Assembly: GCF_900120175.1 (NCBI RefSeq)
Contig: NZ_FQLF01000002.1
Location: 2,356,001-2,420,000 of the forward strand
Direction: 5' to 3'
From: Oceanicoccus sp. KOV_DT_Chl
Lineage (GTDB): Bacteria; Pseudomonadota; Gammaproteobacteria; Pseudomonadales; Dasaniaceae
DNA length: 64,000 nucleotides
A program made the translations under genes and the position numbers. Of the stretch, positions 22,495-32,039 are shown in pieces; the stretch's first letter is position 1, and every line of letters begins with the position of its first letter. A model generated the notes under the pieces. It was not told the origin of the DNA. It ran no database searches and worked only from the letters and a program-made list of their open reading frames with translations.

Positions 22495-24447
22495 TGAAAA
22501 TAGTATCCTTCAGAATTTTATTATCGATGGCCTTGTTATTGGCCGTAGGCAATGCGTTTGCAGCCATGACTGGTGCCAGTGTGTCGCCCTCCCAAAGGAC
22601 ATTGTCGGATACAGGCAATAATATATTTTCGGTGAGTTGGACTGTCGCTACAGATGGACGGACTGCGGTTAATGTTATGTCACCAAATGCGAGTTTAACT
22701 CGTGGTGCAACCCCTTTGGGTACGACTGGCAGCCTGTTTTCTAATACCGGTGTCGGGCCTTTTGTGTTCAATGAAATATTTCAATCAGTGCTAGTCTAGT
22801 GAGTAGTTGGCAGGCTCAGGGTTTTAGTAGTGTGCAGTTAAGTCGAGTGTTTACTGACGCGGCAACGGGGGCACAAGTAACAGCAAGCATGAACTTATTG
22901 GTGCCAGCTGTTGTTACTCCACCACCCGTATCAGTGTCCGCAATTATTAGCGCTAGCCCAACACCTGCTCAGTTTTCATTGGTAGCAACCACTAATAATA
23001 CTTTGCGTTTAACCTGGAGGGTTACTGCAGATCCTGCTCATCAAGGTGGCGTGTTTTTCTACTAGTGCGAGTTTGATTAATAGTAATGGCGGTGCGTTAC
23101 TAGGTAATGCGGGTGTGTCGCTTAATGCCGGTGGTTCCGGACCATTCACCTTGAGTGAAACTATTAACATCAGTTCCAGCCAGATAAGTAGCTGGCAAAA
23201 TCAGGGGGTTCAGCGGGTGCTGTTACGCAGAGTTTTTGATGCGCCTGGCGCCACCTCTACTGCTAGCGCCCAAGTACAGTTGGTAGTACCGGTGCGAGCC
23301 AATTTTCAGGGCGCGCGCGTTTCTCCCACGCAGCGCCAACTGTTTGCAACACAGGATAATTTCTTTAATGCCAACTGGCAGATCGTGGCAGGAAACGGCT
23401 ATAACAACGTGTGGTTTCCAATTTTGCTCGGGTGATTAATCCTGCCAATGGTTCGGAGTTGACTAGAATTAGTCAAAATCTTTCTGCCACCGGTGGTGGG
23501 CCTTTCCTCTTTTCTGAGTCGATCAGTCTTGATGCCTCTGGTGCAAACATGGGTTAGCCAAAGGGCTTAGCCGGGTGGTATTGGAGCGTACTTTTAATGA
23601 TCCGATTGGTGGAGCCAGTACTCAAACAACGATGGTATTAATGTTGAGTCGTAGTAACTTAAAAGCGGTACGTAATTCGGTCACAGGCGGTTTATCTATT
23701 CTGGGGTTGCGACTTGAGTTTGAATCCGGCAATAATCTTGCTGTTACCATGATCGATTCTCCCTTGAAGGCCAGGCTAACGGTTATCCATAGTGGCTCCG
23801 GTTTACTGGAAGGGCGCTGGCAGATTGCCGAGCCTGGCAGCTCGGAGGGCAACCCGATGTATCGCACGCTGTCCTTGGTGCGTCAAAATTTAGTGGCCAA
23901 TCAGCGCAGTGTTGTGCAAAGTCCTGAGTTGCCTGCACTGAGGGCGGGGAAATATCTGATGCGTTTTTGTGTCAGTAATCGTGAGTTAATTGAAGACGAC
24001 GCTGTAATCACCGATAGCCAGTGCCCAATGGAAAGTTTAATTGTCACCGCTGCGTATCAAGTACAGGAAGCCGCAGCAGGCTCGATGCCGGTAGGGGCAA
24101 GTATTCAAGGTTTGAGCCCTAACCAGCAAGCGGTTGATGCCACCACTCCTTTTAGCTGGCCGGCGGTAGCGGGAGCCAGCAGCTATCAGTTACAGTTATT
24201 CGCATTGGCGAGTACCGAAGCGGCACTACCCAGCTCAAAGCTGGAGAATAAAAAGGTCGAACCCAGGTTTGTTACCGGCATGGTGATCCCAGCCACCAGC
24301 ACCAGTACTACTTTATCGAAGTTGGTAAAAATCAGGCTACAGGTTAATCAGCGCTACTTATGGCGTATCACTGCCCACGATACCAAGGGTAAAATGATTG
24401 CTATCAGTGCCGAGCCAACGTTTATCTATCGGCCAGAAAAAGAATAA
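22494..24447 (+). CDS. Exported repeat protein with several apparent frameshifts
   Basis: The gene starts at ATG 22494, overlapping the barrel gene, after a strong ribosome site (AGGAGG). It has a signal peptide (FRILLSMALLLAVGNAFA). Three repeats of about 110 residues follow, each with V/ISP(S/T)..R/Q, an SW/TW/NW strand, a GPF.(F/L).E.I motif and SSWQ..G...V.L.R.F. Then comes the domain shared with the 19782 gene and an FN3-like end (FSWPAVAGASSYQLQL). Frame breaks lie near 22775-22780 (base missing), 23054-23058 (extra T), 23415-23417 (T missing), and within 23541-23562 (at least one indel). It may be a sequencing-damaged intact gene or a decaying one. No function is known. Confidence 0.7.
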
Positions 24448-24471
24448 AGAAATACTAAAGGGTTAAGTGTA

Positions 24472-25041
24472 ATGACGGTACCGAGTGATGAAGATTTACT
24501 GGCTGATATGGCCAATGGTAAAGAACAGGCGATGGAGCAGTTTTATCAACGCTACTCCAGCGTAGTCTATCAGTTTGCCTTGAAGACCTTACACAATGGC
24601 GCTGATGCCGCCGAAGTTATGAATGAAGTGATGCTGGAGGTTTGGCGCAAGGCCGATAGTTTCTCAGGCAAATCCAAAGTAAAAACCTGGCTATTTAGTA
24701 TTACGCATCACAAAGCAGTAGATGCGGTGCGACGCAAATCCCGCCATGATGGTCAGGAAGAGTTTCAGGAAGAAACCCATGACCTGCCGGTGTGCTCCTT
24801 ACAGGATGCCAGCAGCGGTGTTGAGGATGCGAGCAAGGTCGAGAGTTGTATGAATCAGTTAAAAAATGCCCATCGACAGGTGGTGTATTTAACCTTTTTT
24901 GAAGGGCTGGCTTACCCCGAAATCGCTAATATTTTAGATATTCCCGCCGGTACCGTGAAAACCCGCATGATGCATGCTAAAAAGCTGCTGATGAACTGTT
25001 TGTCACGGTTGGCAGGCGGCGGCGATATGGAAATGGCTTGA
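24472..25041 (+). CDS. ECF-type RNA polymerase sigma factor
   Basis: The 189-residue protein has sigma region 2 (AMEQFYQRYSSVVYQFALK, then DAAEVMNEVMLEVWRKADSF and TWLFSITHHKAVDAVRR) and region 4 (HRQVVYLTFFEGLAYPEIAN, IPAGTVKTRMMHAKKLL). That is the two-domain ECF layout. A linker with acidic residues and one Cys lies between them. The adjacent downstream gene encodes an anti-sigma factor, so activity is probably controlled by membrane sequestration. It is highly similar to the product of 32950-33594 on the other strand, most visibly in both DNA-contacting segments. Likely targets are promoters in this cluster. Confidence 0.95.
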   Translation: MTVPSDEDLLADMANGKEQAMEQFYQRYSSVVYQFALKTLHNGADAAEVMNEVMLEVWRKADSFSGKSKVKTWLFSITHHKAVDAVRRKSRHDGQEEFQEETHDLPVCSLQDASSGVEDASKVESCMNQLKNAHRQVVYLTFFEGLAYPEIANILDIPAGTVKTRMMHAKKLLMNCLSRLAGGGDMEMA

Positions 25042-25172
25042 TATAAACCCAGTGCTCTGGATAGGGGTAATTACTTATCGATTAGCCTGAACCGAATCAC
25101 CACTCGTTACGACTACGTTAGTAGAAGAGGTTAAAACCTCACCCAGCCATTAAAGAAGTATAGAGAGTTAAA

Positions 25173-25766
25173 ATGCCTGATGAAGAGATTATAAACCTGC
25201 TGCCCTGGTACGTGAATGACACCTTGTCTGAGGATGAGCGGAAACAGGTAGAGCAGCTTTTAACTCGATCCGAGGAGGCCCGCGAAGAGGAGGCCTTTTT
25301 GCGGTCGCTGTCCCAGCATGTGCAGTCAGAGGCTGCGGCGCCAGTTTCGGAGCTGGGCTGGAAGCGTCTGCAGCGCGATATTAGAGCTGAGGAAAAGGCA
25401 CCTGTTCGCGATTGGTGGAAGCCGGGTATCGCGGCAGCGGCAACGGTGATGCTGGCGTTGCAAGTGGGCTTGTGGGTACAGCAACCCGCGGTTGATAATA
25501 ACAGCCGTTTATTGAGCCAGGCGTTGCAGGGTGTGCAGGAGAGGCATTGGTTGTTGCAGGTGGAGTTCAAAGATGAAAGTTCCTGGCAGGCTGTTGCTGA
25601 ATTGATCAATAATATTGATGGCCGGGTGGTAGACGGCCCTTCCAGTATAGGTTTAGTGCGTATTGCGTTACCGATAGACAACAAGCGTTTTACTTCAGCA
25701 CAGCAACTTTTGGATTGGCTACAACAGCAACCGCAGATACTACATGCCGCGGTGGAAGGTGAGTAA
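25173..25766 (+). CDS. Membrane anti-sigma factor
   Basis: The first 45 residues (EEIINLLPWYVNDTLSEDERKQVEQLL) match the N-terminal sigma-binding region of anti-sigma factors that lack the zinc-finger His/Cys set. One membrane helix (GIAAAATVMLALQVGLWV, about residues 86-103) separates it from a periplasmic domain of about 90 residues (HWLLQVEFKDESSWQAVAELI). The order sigma / anti-sigma is typical of ECF pairs. Its stop overlaps the start of the S8 protease gene (TAATG), linking the three genes. The periplasmic part may be the signal-receiving site. Confidence 0.85.
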   Translation: MPDEEIINLLPWYVNDTLSEDERKQVEQLLTRSEEAREEEAFLRSLSQHVQSEAAAPVSELGWKRLQRDIRAEEKAPVRDWWKPGIAAAATVMLALQVGLWVQQPAVDNNSRLLSQALQGVQERHWLLQVEFKDESSWQAVAELINNIDGRVVDGPSSIGLVRIALPIDNKRFTSAQQLLDWLQQQPQILHAAVEGE

Positions 25767-27456
25767 TGTGTCGCTACCTGTGCTTGTTGGTTATGTGTTG
25801 CAGCCAGGCTGTATTTGCACAAACCGGGACCAGTATTGATCGGCAAGAAAGTACCCGGCCAATAGATGGATCAAGCTCGACGGCGACTAGACCTGCGGCG
25901 AGCACAGACACGCGAGATGCAACACGAACAGTACCTCTACGCACAGGCACTGCCCCGGGTTCAAGCAGTTCCACCTACCCGGGTGCAGCTGTGCCAGCGA
26001 GACCTATTCCAGCAACTGCCACTATGCCAGCGAAACCTGTTGTGACAGCACCGGTTCTTCCTGCGGAGCAAATCCCCCCGCTTCCTCTTCAAGTAGTGCT
26101 TCAAGGCCGACGCCGCCTGCCGCTGCAACGACCGGACAATTGAGTCAGCCTGGTTCTGTTTCGGTAGATCCTTCCTCGAGAGCAGCCCGGGTCCCCATTG
26201 ATACCAAGCCCGCCGCTGTAGTCACGCCCCCGCAGCAATCATCAGCAGCAACAGCGAATGTCGAAAATGCGACGCCAACGCCGTCAATTATTATGCAAGA
26301 AGAACAGGCAGCGGATAGCGCGGTGATCGGCAGCCCCAGGTTGTCGGCTCCGATATTATCCGAGGGCAATAAACTTCAGCGTGGCGGCAGTTTATTGAAT
26401 CAGTCGCCACCAATGGTCCCCGTATTAATCAACCGGAAGACAACCTTGGCGCCGTTGCGGCAAATTTTAATTACTGCGACAACGTCAAAAATGGCAGAAC
26501 AGCAGCGGAAGCAGTTAGCACAATATCAGCTGCGGATAGCGTCTCGAAAAAGCCTCGATGGCTTGGGGTTGGTGTTAAGTGCTTATAGAGTACCGGACGA
26601 TAGTGATATTGATGAATTGGTTGAGACCGTAAAAAAACTATTCCCGGATTCGATCATTGAAAAAAATAAGCGTTACAGGTTGCTGTCTAGCAAACAGTCA
26701 TACGGCCAAAAGATGGTGGGTTTAGGCGTACCTTCAAGATGCCGAAAACCCTTGCAGATAGCGATGCTGGATAGTGCTATTAACACGGATCTCTCGCTTT
26801 TTTCCAGCGACAGGGTGAGGTTTTATGATGTAACCGGCACCAGTGATTTACCTCAGGATCATGGTAGTGCAGTAGCTAGTTTATTAATCTCTGACGTAGA
26901 AAAATTTCCAGGGTTGTTGCCCGCAGCACATTTACAGGCAATCAATGTATTTGCGTATGATAGTGAGCATGAGCCAGAAACTCGAACAGATTGGATTTTA
27001 AAAGGTTTGGACTTATTGTCAGGTTTATCGCCAACACCGCAAGCGGTTAACCTCAGTTTTGGGGGTGAGCACAGTCAGTTGGTTGAATATGCCACCAACA
27101 AATTATCTAACAATATGCTGTTTGTTGCAGCGGCTGGTAATGACGGCAGTGAGCAGCTGGTTTACCCTGCTGCTTATGCGCATGTGTATGCCGTTGGTGC
27201 AGTTAATGCGCGTGGTGAAAAAACCCGACAATCTAATTATGGGAAGCATATTAAACTCCTGGCGCCAGGGGAAGATATCTGGACGCGCAACGGCAAAGGG
27301 GCTGGTTCCTATATGAATGGCACCTCCTTTTCAGCGCCATTTGCAACGGCGGCGTTGGCGGTGGTCAAATCAGAACATCATTCAGTTGATGATTACGTAA
27401 AATCGCTGGGTGAAACCCCCCTGTTGGATTTTACCAGCCTTTGTAAGGCGCACTAG
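25766..27456 (+). CDS. Subtilisin-like (S8) serine protease, exported, one apparent frameshift
   Basis: The product begins with a signal peptide (YLCLLVMCCSQAVFAQ) and a long low-complexity region rich in Thr, Ser, Pro and Ala. The frame breaks in the C6 run at 26074-26079. Adding one C continues the same Pro/Ser/Ala-rich composition (PPASSSSSASRPTPPAA), giving about 563 residues. The C-terminal S8 domain shows the Asp motif (IAMLDSAI), the His motif (DHGSAVAS), the oxyanion Asn region (FVAAAGNDG) and the Ser motif (NGTSFSAPFA), so the triad is intact. Overlap with the anti-sigma gene suggests joint expression. It could cleave a surface partner or the anti-sigma periplasmic domain; neither is shown. 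Confidence 0.88.
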
Positions 27457-27785
27457 GGCCTTAATTTTTTTCAGCTAACTGTTCTTACTTAAAAGGTTTA
27501 TACCCTTATTATGGCTGAATAAGCTGCGGTTATATCGGCTGTCGTAACACAGCTTTCGTTGCACTGTTACCCAGTTATACCTTACTGAATTTAAAAATAA
27601 AATAATCATCCCTCTCGCTTGTGATTTTGAAAAACGAATAGAAATGGGAGTGGTCTGGAGTAAGGGCTTGCTGGTTTTAAAAGTTATTTTTCATCGATAT
27701 TCAGCAAATTTATATGCCTCTGCCCCAAAGAAAGAGGCAGGGTTAGGAAAATGAAAGCCAGTTGCTACTGGGTTGCAATAAGCGA
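27457..27785. other. Convergent intergenic gap
   Basis: This lies between the convergent S8 protease gene and the minus-strand 195-residue protein gene. There is a weak TGCCTC/GAGGCA hairpin at about 27717-27741 without a clear T run. Nothing else is seen. Confidence 0.4.
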
Positions 27786-28373
27786 TTAGTGTCGATTCGG
27801 GGTGCATCTAACTAACAGACTAGATAAATAAGGTGGTGAATACTGGCTGCCTAGGCTGAAACTACCGCTGATATCGAGTGTGCAATTTGCGCTGTTTTTC
27901 TCATAAAAAGCAGGCAGCGTGATCAGTTGATCTTTCTGGTCTTTGGTACCGGTTAATGCGATTGAGCCAGAATACTGGGCATTAGGAAATGCATCTGACC
28001 AGTGAATAGTTTCCCCAAGGTAACTGTTCATGGTTTTAATAGCGTCTTTAATATTAGGCGTTAAAGTTGAGGTCGCAGCACAATCAAGGTCAAATCCTAG
28101 TTGGCTAAAAAGATGTTGAGCTTCAATGAGGGATGCGTAGCACCACCCTTGAAGTTCGCCGCCGGGTTGGCAGAGCTGGCGCACTTGAGCATAACTTTTA
28201 CCTGCTGTTGCCCTGAGATTTAACCAATCTAAGCTATTTTTTTTATCTCGGATAATCGTGCTATTACCAGGTACATTATCTTCTAGAATCGATAGGTGAT
28301 ATACAGCTACATCAATACTTGATTGGTGAGAATAGCTGCTATGAATAGGGTTATTGCTCCATAGATTTTTCAA
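27786..28373 (-). CDS. Uncharacterised 195-residue protein, paralogue of 37952-38539
   Basis: The segment SLDWLNLRATAGKSYAQVRQ, followed by PGGELQGWCYAS and EAQHLFSQLGF, resembles a motif I know from exported Gram-negative proteins ('lEWLdLt.T.g.sy..V', 'GG.l.GWRYAt..E...Lf'), many of them PEP-CTERM proteins. Here there is no signal peptide and no PEP-CTERM tail. The protein from 37952-38539 is the same length and about two-thirds identical by eye. The C-terminal part (YSPPYLSSLLVR) is the most conserved. The pair brackets the regulatory gene set on the minus strand. Function unknown. Confidence 0.75.
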   Translation of the reverse strand: MKNLWSNNPIHSSYSHQSSIDVAVYHLSILEDNVPGNSTIIRDKKNSLDWLNLRATAGKSYAQVRQLCQPGGELQGWCYASLIEAQHLFSQLGFDLDCAATSTLTPNIKDAIKTMNSYLGETIHWSDAFPNAQYSGSIALTGTKDQKDQLITLPAFYEKNSANCTLDISGSFSLGSQYSPPYLSSLLVRCTPNRH

Positions 28374-28884
28374 CTCGGTATCCCCTGTTATGTTGATTTA
28401 TTAATTTGTCGTTTGAGCTGTGGTTATGGTTCAAAAATCGTCGTCAAAGTAAGCTGCACATAAGTGGGTAATGGGAAAAAATTATTTATAGCGGAGAGGG
28501 GATAAGTACCTGCATAATTGAACCGTTTAGGGCAGGCTTACGACAGATTATTAACCGGCGAGTTATTATGAACCTATCTTGCTGACCATCCAGTCTCGTG
28601 GCTTTACTTAATCCCGCAATATTGCGGGATTTTTTTGTCTTCAACTTTTGGTCAAGATATAAGTCGTAAAAATGTGGTTTTACATAAATAGATGTATTTG
28701 AATAAAGACTATTAAAGTCTGTGCTTTCGCTTGTTAGATCGCTAATAAAACGCAAATAAAATTGATCTAATCCAGTGGGGTAAAGTTTCAACCAGGTTAA
28801 TTCAGTGTTTGAATGTGATGGCAGAAAATTGAGCAGTAATGGCTGTATGAAAATTGTATTCTGCTTATTTAGAGGGCTGGTCTT
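28374..28884. other. Intergenic stretch with an orphan plus-strand terminator
   Basis: No convincing protein gene is seen here; the 101-codon minus-strand frame has no coding character and crosses the terminator. A strong rightward terminator at 28611-28637 has no plus-strand gene upstream of it within this gap, so a small RNA between about 28400 and 28637 is possible. Confidence 0.45.
28611..28637 (+). terminator. Intrinsic terminator, plus strand
   Basis: The perfect stem ATCCCGCA / TGCGGGAT around ATAT is followed by seven T bases. The minus-strand side has no T run after the stem, so it acts rightward only. No protein gene on the plus strand feeds it. Confidence 0.85.
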
Positions 28885-29370
28885 TTATGGGGAGGCACTG
28901 ACTTGCGTAGAGATTATCGCTGGGATAGGTAGAGAGTCAGCCGTCAGAGAGACGATAGGTGCTTGTTTAATGATGAGCGGGTGATGGTGGGACTCCAACA
29001 GTTTACCCAGCGTTAAGTAAAAGAAAACGCGCTGACGGTGTATGCCGTGAGAAAGTTCGTGCTTTTGCTCGCCAAGCTTACAGTAGGGCATATTCGTGCA
29101 TGTGAGCGTTGATGCCTATTTGCCTTTAACTACGCCGCCATTGCTGGTAGTCCTGCCAAAATTTTTAACCTGCACACCCAAGCTATAGGGTTTACCGTCA
29201 ACAGCTGAAACAGAAAGAATGGTTAGGTCAGGCTTTGATGATGTTATCGTCGATAACCGAGTTGTGCTGAAAATAGACTGTTTTGTCCGGCGCAGAGCGG
29301 AAATACTGATCGAAGCGATTAGGGTTAAGGTGAAAGCAATCATTATTGTTGCAAGTGCTTGATGCTTCAT
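28885..29370 (-). pseudogene. Small exported CARDB-like protein interrupted by an in-frame TAG
   Basis: The frame opens with a hydrophobic N-terminus (ALATIMIAFTLTLIASISISAL). It then reads KPDLTILSVSAVDGKPYSLG and VQVKNFGRTTSNGG, the typical beginning of a CARDB (cell-adhesion-related) domain. It stops at a TAG (29116-29118) after 84 residues, much too early for the fold. The same frame stays open for a further 77 codons after the TAG (STLTCTNMPYCKLGE, then IHRQRVFFYLTLGKLL), which could be the rest of the domain. Another frame continues to 28865 with a YPSDNLYASQ-like end. It may be a pseudogene, a base-call error or, least likely, readthrough. Confidence 0.45.
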
Positions 29371-29539
29371 GATGTTGTTCTGTAAGTTTGGGTGCGATTC
29401 GTTTTGTTGGGTTTATAATTTTGAGCTAGGCGGACTAAAAGCGGTTAACTTTTTTAGTGATTATTTTTGTCAGTCATCAGTCAGTAATGACTGCCACTTA
29501 GTGCCAAAGTGACAGCCATAAATACCGGTCCTTACTTTG

Positions 29540-31102
29540 TTAAGATCTGGGGCGGGGTGCCTTGGCTGGCGTTGCGTCTGGGCTAGGTCGAGGTGTCATG
29601 CCGCCGCCGCAACTATCTGGGACGGTTACGGTAATTTTAAAGATGTTGTTGTTTTCATTGCTTTCATCTATTGCCTTGCTATCGTCAATCGAGGCGGTGA
29701 TTGGATATTTTCCTGCAGGTAATAAGATCTGCCCGCTGATATTTTTGGATTGGTTTTTATTGAGATCCATGGTTTTTTGCAGATGCAGCTGTTTACCACT
29801 GAGGCGCATTCGGCTGTTAAATCCTGAAGCATCTGCTTTACCAATGTTGACAGCATCGTAACTGAAGCGCGCTAGGCAGCCACGCGGTGTTGTGTCCGTA
29901 AAGTCAGACTGTTTTAGCGTGATTTGGCCGCCCCAGTTAGACGATTTTTGGCCGATTTTGATACCTTGGCGAGACGTCATGTCGGGCATTAGTTCAGGGC
30001 CTGCGCCACCTACATCTGGAAGCAATTGAGCGACCTTAAGCTGCTGGCAATTTAGTACATATTTATCTTCAGCCGTTCTTTTTTGATTGTTATGCCTCAC
30101 TTCCAGTGTCACTTTTTCTGTAGGCGCCATACCCAGAGGTTGCTGCGCTTGCATGCCACCCTGGTTCATCTTGATGTCTGTGTTTTTTGGGGTTTTGCCT
30201 TGTTGTGGTGATGTGTTGTCGGCATCCAGCGATTGCGTTACCGAAACGTGGGTAATAACTTGCCCTGCAGCAATAGTTTTACTCTTAAATCCCGTGATCG
30301 CTTTGCCATTGCTTAGGAATCGATAGTGTATTTCTCCTCCAGGGCCTTCTGTGTTAATAGTGCCCTTAAAAGTCATATTTACTGGGCAAACACCCGAGTA
30401 ATTTTTGGGGTTGGCAACCACTGCTAGATGTTTAATTTTCATCGGTAGCGCTTGTGTTGGTTTTAATTTCAGTGTTGCTTGAATCGGAGCCAGTTTTTCG
30501 CATTGCACCGCAATGGGGTGGGCGACGCTAAAATTTTTCACCTGATTTGGTGTCAAGCTGACTAACGTTGAGCATTCAAAACTAAATTGATGCATTACCT
30601 GATCCACCAATGCTGTTCCCTGAAATCTGCCTTGAGGAGGATTACCTGATTTGATTAAACTATCACGTTTGTCATTACATGATTTAACAGCGGCATCGCG
30701 AACCGTTTTATCGGGTGTCCAGCTAATGGAGATAGGTTTCATACTACTCGACCAGGTGCGATCTTTATTTTTATAGCCATCATGAATACTGACAATCACG
30801 TTTGACGCTAGAAAATCAGATGAATGTTGTGCTTGGTGATTAGGTTTACTTAATCTTTCAGCAACCGAAGAATAACGATTTGCCCAAGTGCAGCGGCCCT
30901 TAGCCTGTGCATGGAATGTGAGTTTGTTGGAGCTGGCGTTGGTATACGAATTACCCTGTCCAGTAACGACAATTACCGGGTTGGCTCCAGCTCTTTTCAT
31001 GTCGGCATATTCTACTTGTTGCACAGCTTGGGCTGAGGTGGAGCCAAGCAGTGTCAGTAATACAATAGCTGATATAGTTGAACGGTGTTTTTTTGTTTCC
31101 AT
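29540..31102 (-). CDS. Exported protein with C-terminal CARDB domain
   Basis: The 520-residue protein has a signal peptide (ISAIVLLTLLGSTSAQA). The first 340 residues contain several cysteines and beta-rich segments I do not recognise. Residues roughly 405-495 form a CARDB-type domain (ARFSYDAVNIGKADASGFNS, LPAGKYPITASIDDSKAIDE, followed by SNENNNIFKITV), with the E-SNENNN calcium-type end common in this fold. A Pro-rich tail follows. CARDB domains occur in secreted surface and adhesion proteins. It lies downstream, on the same strand, of the orphan sigma and two-component genes and may be one of their targets, which is inference. Confidence 0.8.
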   Translation of the reverse strand: METKKHRSTISAIVLLTLLGSTSAQAVQQVEYADMKRAGANPVIVVTGQGNSYTNASSNKLTFHAQAKGRCTWANRYSSVAERLSKPNHQAQHSSDFLASNVIVSIHDGYKNKDRTWSSSMKPISISWTPDKTVRDAAVKSCNDKRDSLIKSGNPPQGRFQGTALVDQVMHQFSFECSTLVSLTPNQVKNFSVAHPIAVQCEKLAPIQATLKLKPTQALPMKIKHLAVVANPKNYSGVCPVNMTFKGTINTEGPGGEIHYRFLSNGKAITGFKSKTIAAGQVITHVSVTQSLDADNTSPQQGKTPKNTDIKMNQGGMQAQQPLGMAPTEKVTLEVRHNNQKRTAEDKYVLNCQQLKVAQLLPDVGGAGPELMPDMTSRQGIKIGQKSSNWGGQITLKQSDFTDTTPRGCLARFSYDAVNIGKADASGFNSRMRLSGKQLHLQKTMDLNKNQSKNISGQILLPAGKYPITASIDDSKAIDESNENNNIFKITVTVPDSCGGGMTPRPSPDATPAKAPRPRS

Positions 31103-31416
31103 GGTGAAGCGCCCTGGTGGCTTAGTGATATTGATAACAATAGTGTTATATGGGTTAAAATTGATTATTATTGGAATAGTCGTGCATTGTCACAAATCAG
31201 TTCAGTATTATTCAAAAATAGTAATTTTTTCGTCAGATAAGTTCCGGTGGAAGCGATGCGTAACAAAAGAAGTGGGCTATATGAATCCGGTAGATAGATT
31301 TATATTTTTCACTGCGTGATAGCCATGTTGTGGGTGTTGGAACGATTGGTTAAAAAAGTCACTGCGTCATATCAGAGGGGTTTAAATTGACAGCCAGTGA
31401 CTTCCATTAAAAATTT
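31103..31416. other. Intergenic gap upstream of the CARDB gene
   Basis: This 314-base AT-rich stretch should carry the promoter of the CARDB-protein gene on the minus strand. No ORF with coding character and no clear hairpin were found. Confidence 0.4.
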
Positions 31417-31782
31417 CTATTCTACTGGGACATAATTAAAACATTTATAAGATAGCTGGATCTTGGACTTTTTACTTTTCCCGTCTGATGGCAAGCTCAC
31501 AATCTTGTCATTGACATCAGTGACTTGCGTATCGGCATTGCAGATGCGATTAATCGATTGCTCTGATACACACTGGTATTCATACCATTTCTTACCTTCA
31601 TGTTGCTGAAGTTTTATGCCGATGGGAGTAAAGCCCTGTGCACAGGTAGCGGGTTTTGCCGCCCCGGCCGCCTGGAAGCCTACTTTGGGAGATGCGGATT
31701 TTGCTTGCAGCTTCATGCCGTCAGCTTGCGATGCTGAAGCAAATAATAAAAAGCACATTGTTATTGCGGTAAAGTATTTCAT
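31417..31782 (-). CDS. Small exported cysteine-containing protein
   Basis: The 121-residue product has a clear signal peptide (FTAITMCFLLFASASQA) followed by about 100 residues with four cysteines (in PATCAQGF, YQCVSE, RICNAD, YKCFNY). These could form two disulfides in the periplasm or outside. I do not recognise the family. It sits between the NarL-type regulator and the CARDB gene, same strand, and is probably part of the same regulated set. Confidence 0.7.
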   Translation of the reverse strand: MKYFTAITMCFLLFASASQADGMKLQAKSASPKVGFQAAGAAKPATCAQGFTPIGIKLQQHEGKKWYEYQCVSEQSINRICNADTQVTDVNDKIVSLPSDGKSKKSKIQLSYKCFNYVPVE

Positions 31783-32039
31783 GAAAATGTTCCTATTTTT
31801 CCTATGGTTAAATAATGAAATTTTGATGTTACGTATCTTGAGTCGTTAAAACGGGTAAGGCGGTTCATTTATTTTTCGTGGTAAAAATATAACAACGCTT
31901 TAGAATAACTAACATGCTGAGTCTTGAGAGTAGTTTGCAGTGCGGTACGGTTTGATCGGTGGATATGTAGATATATATCACCGTGTTCGAGTTGAAAAAT
32001 AGAGTTATATCGTGGTGTGTTGGATGCTACTGCACAAAC

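Noticed and set aside
22307-22771. 154-codon minus-strand frame
   Set aside because: It runs opposite the barrel and repeat-protein genes, shows no family features, and both plus-strand genes have signal peptides and good starts.
25139-25846. 235-codon minus-strand frame opposite the anti-sigma gene
   Set aside because: It is rich in Ser and Cys with no domain pattern and lies wholly opposite a recognised plus-strand gene; it is a shadow frame.
28486-28791. 101-codon minus-strand frame in the intergenic region
   Set aside because: It crosses the strong plus-strand terminator, has no ribosome site and no recognisable composition, so I do not call it a gene.
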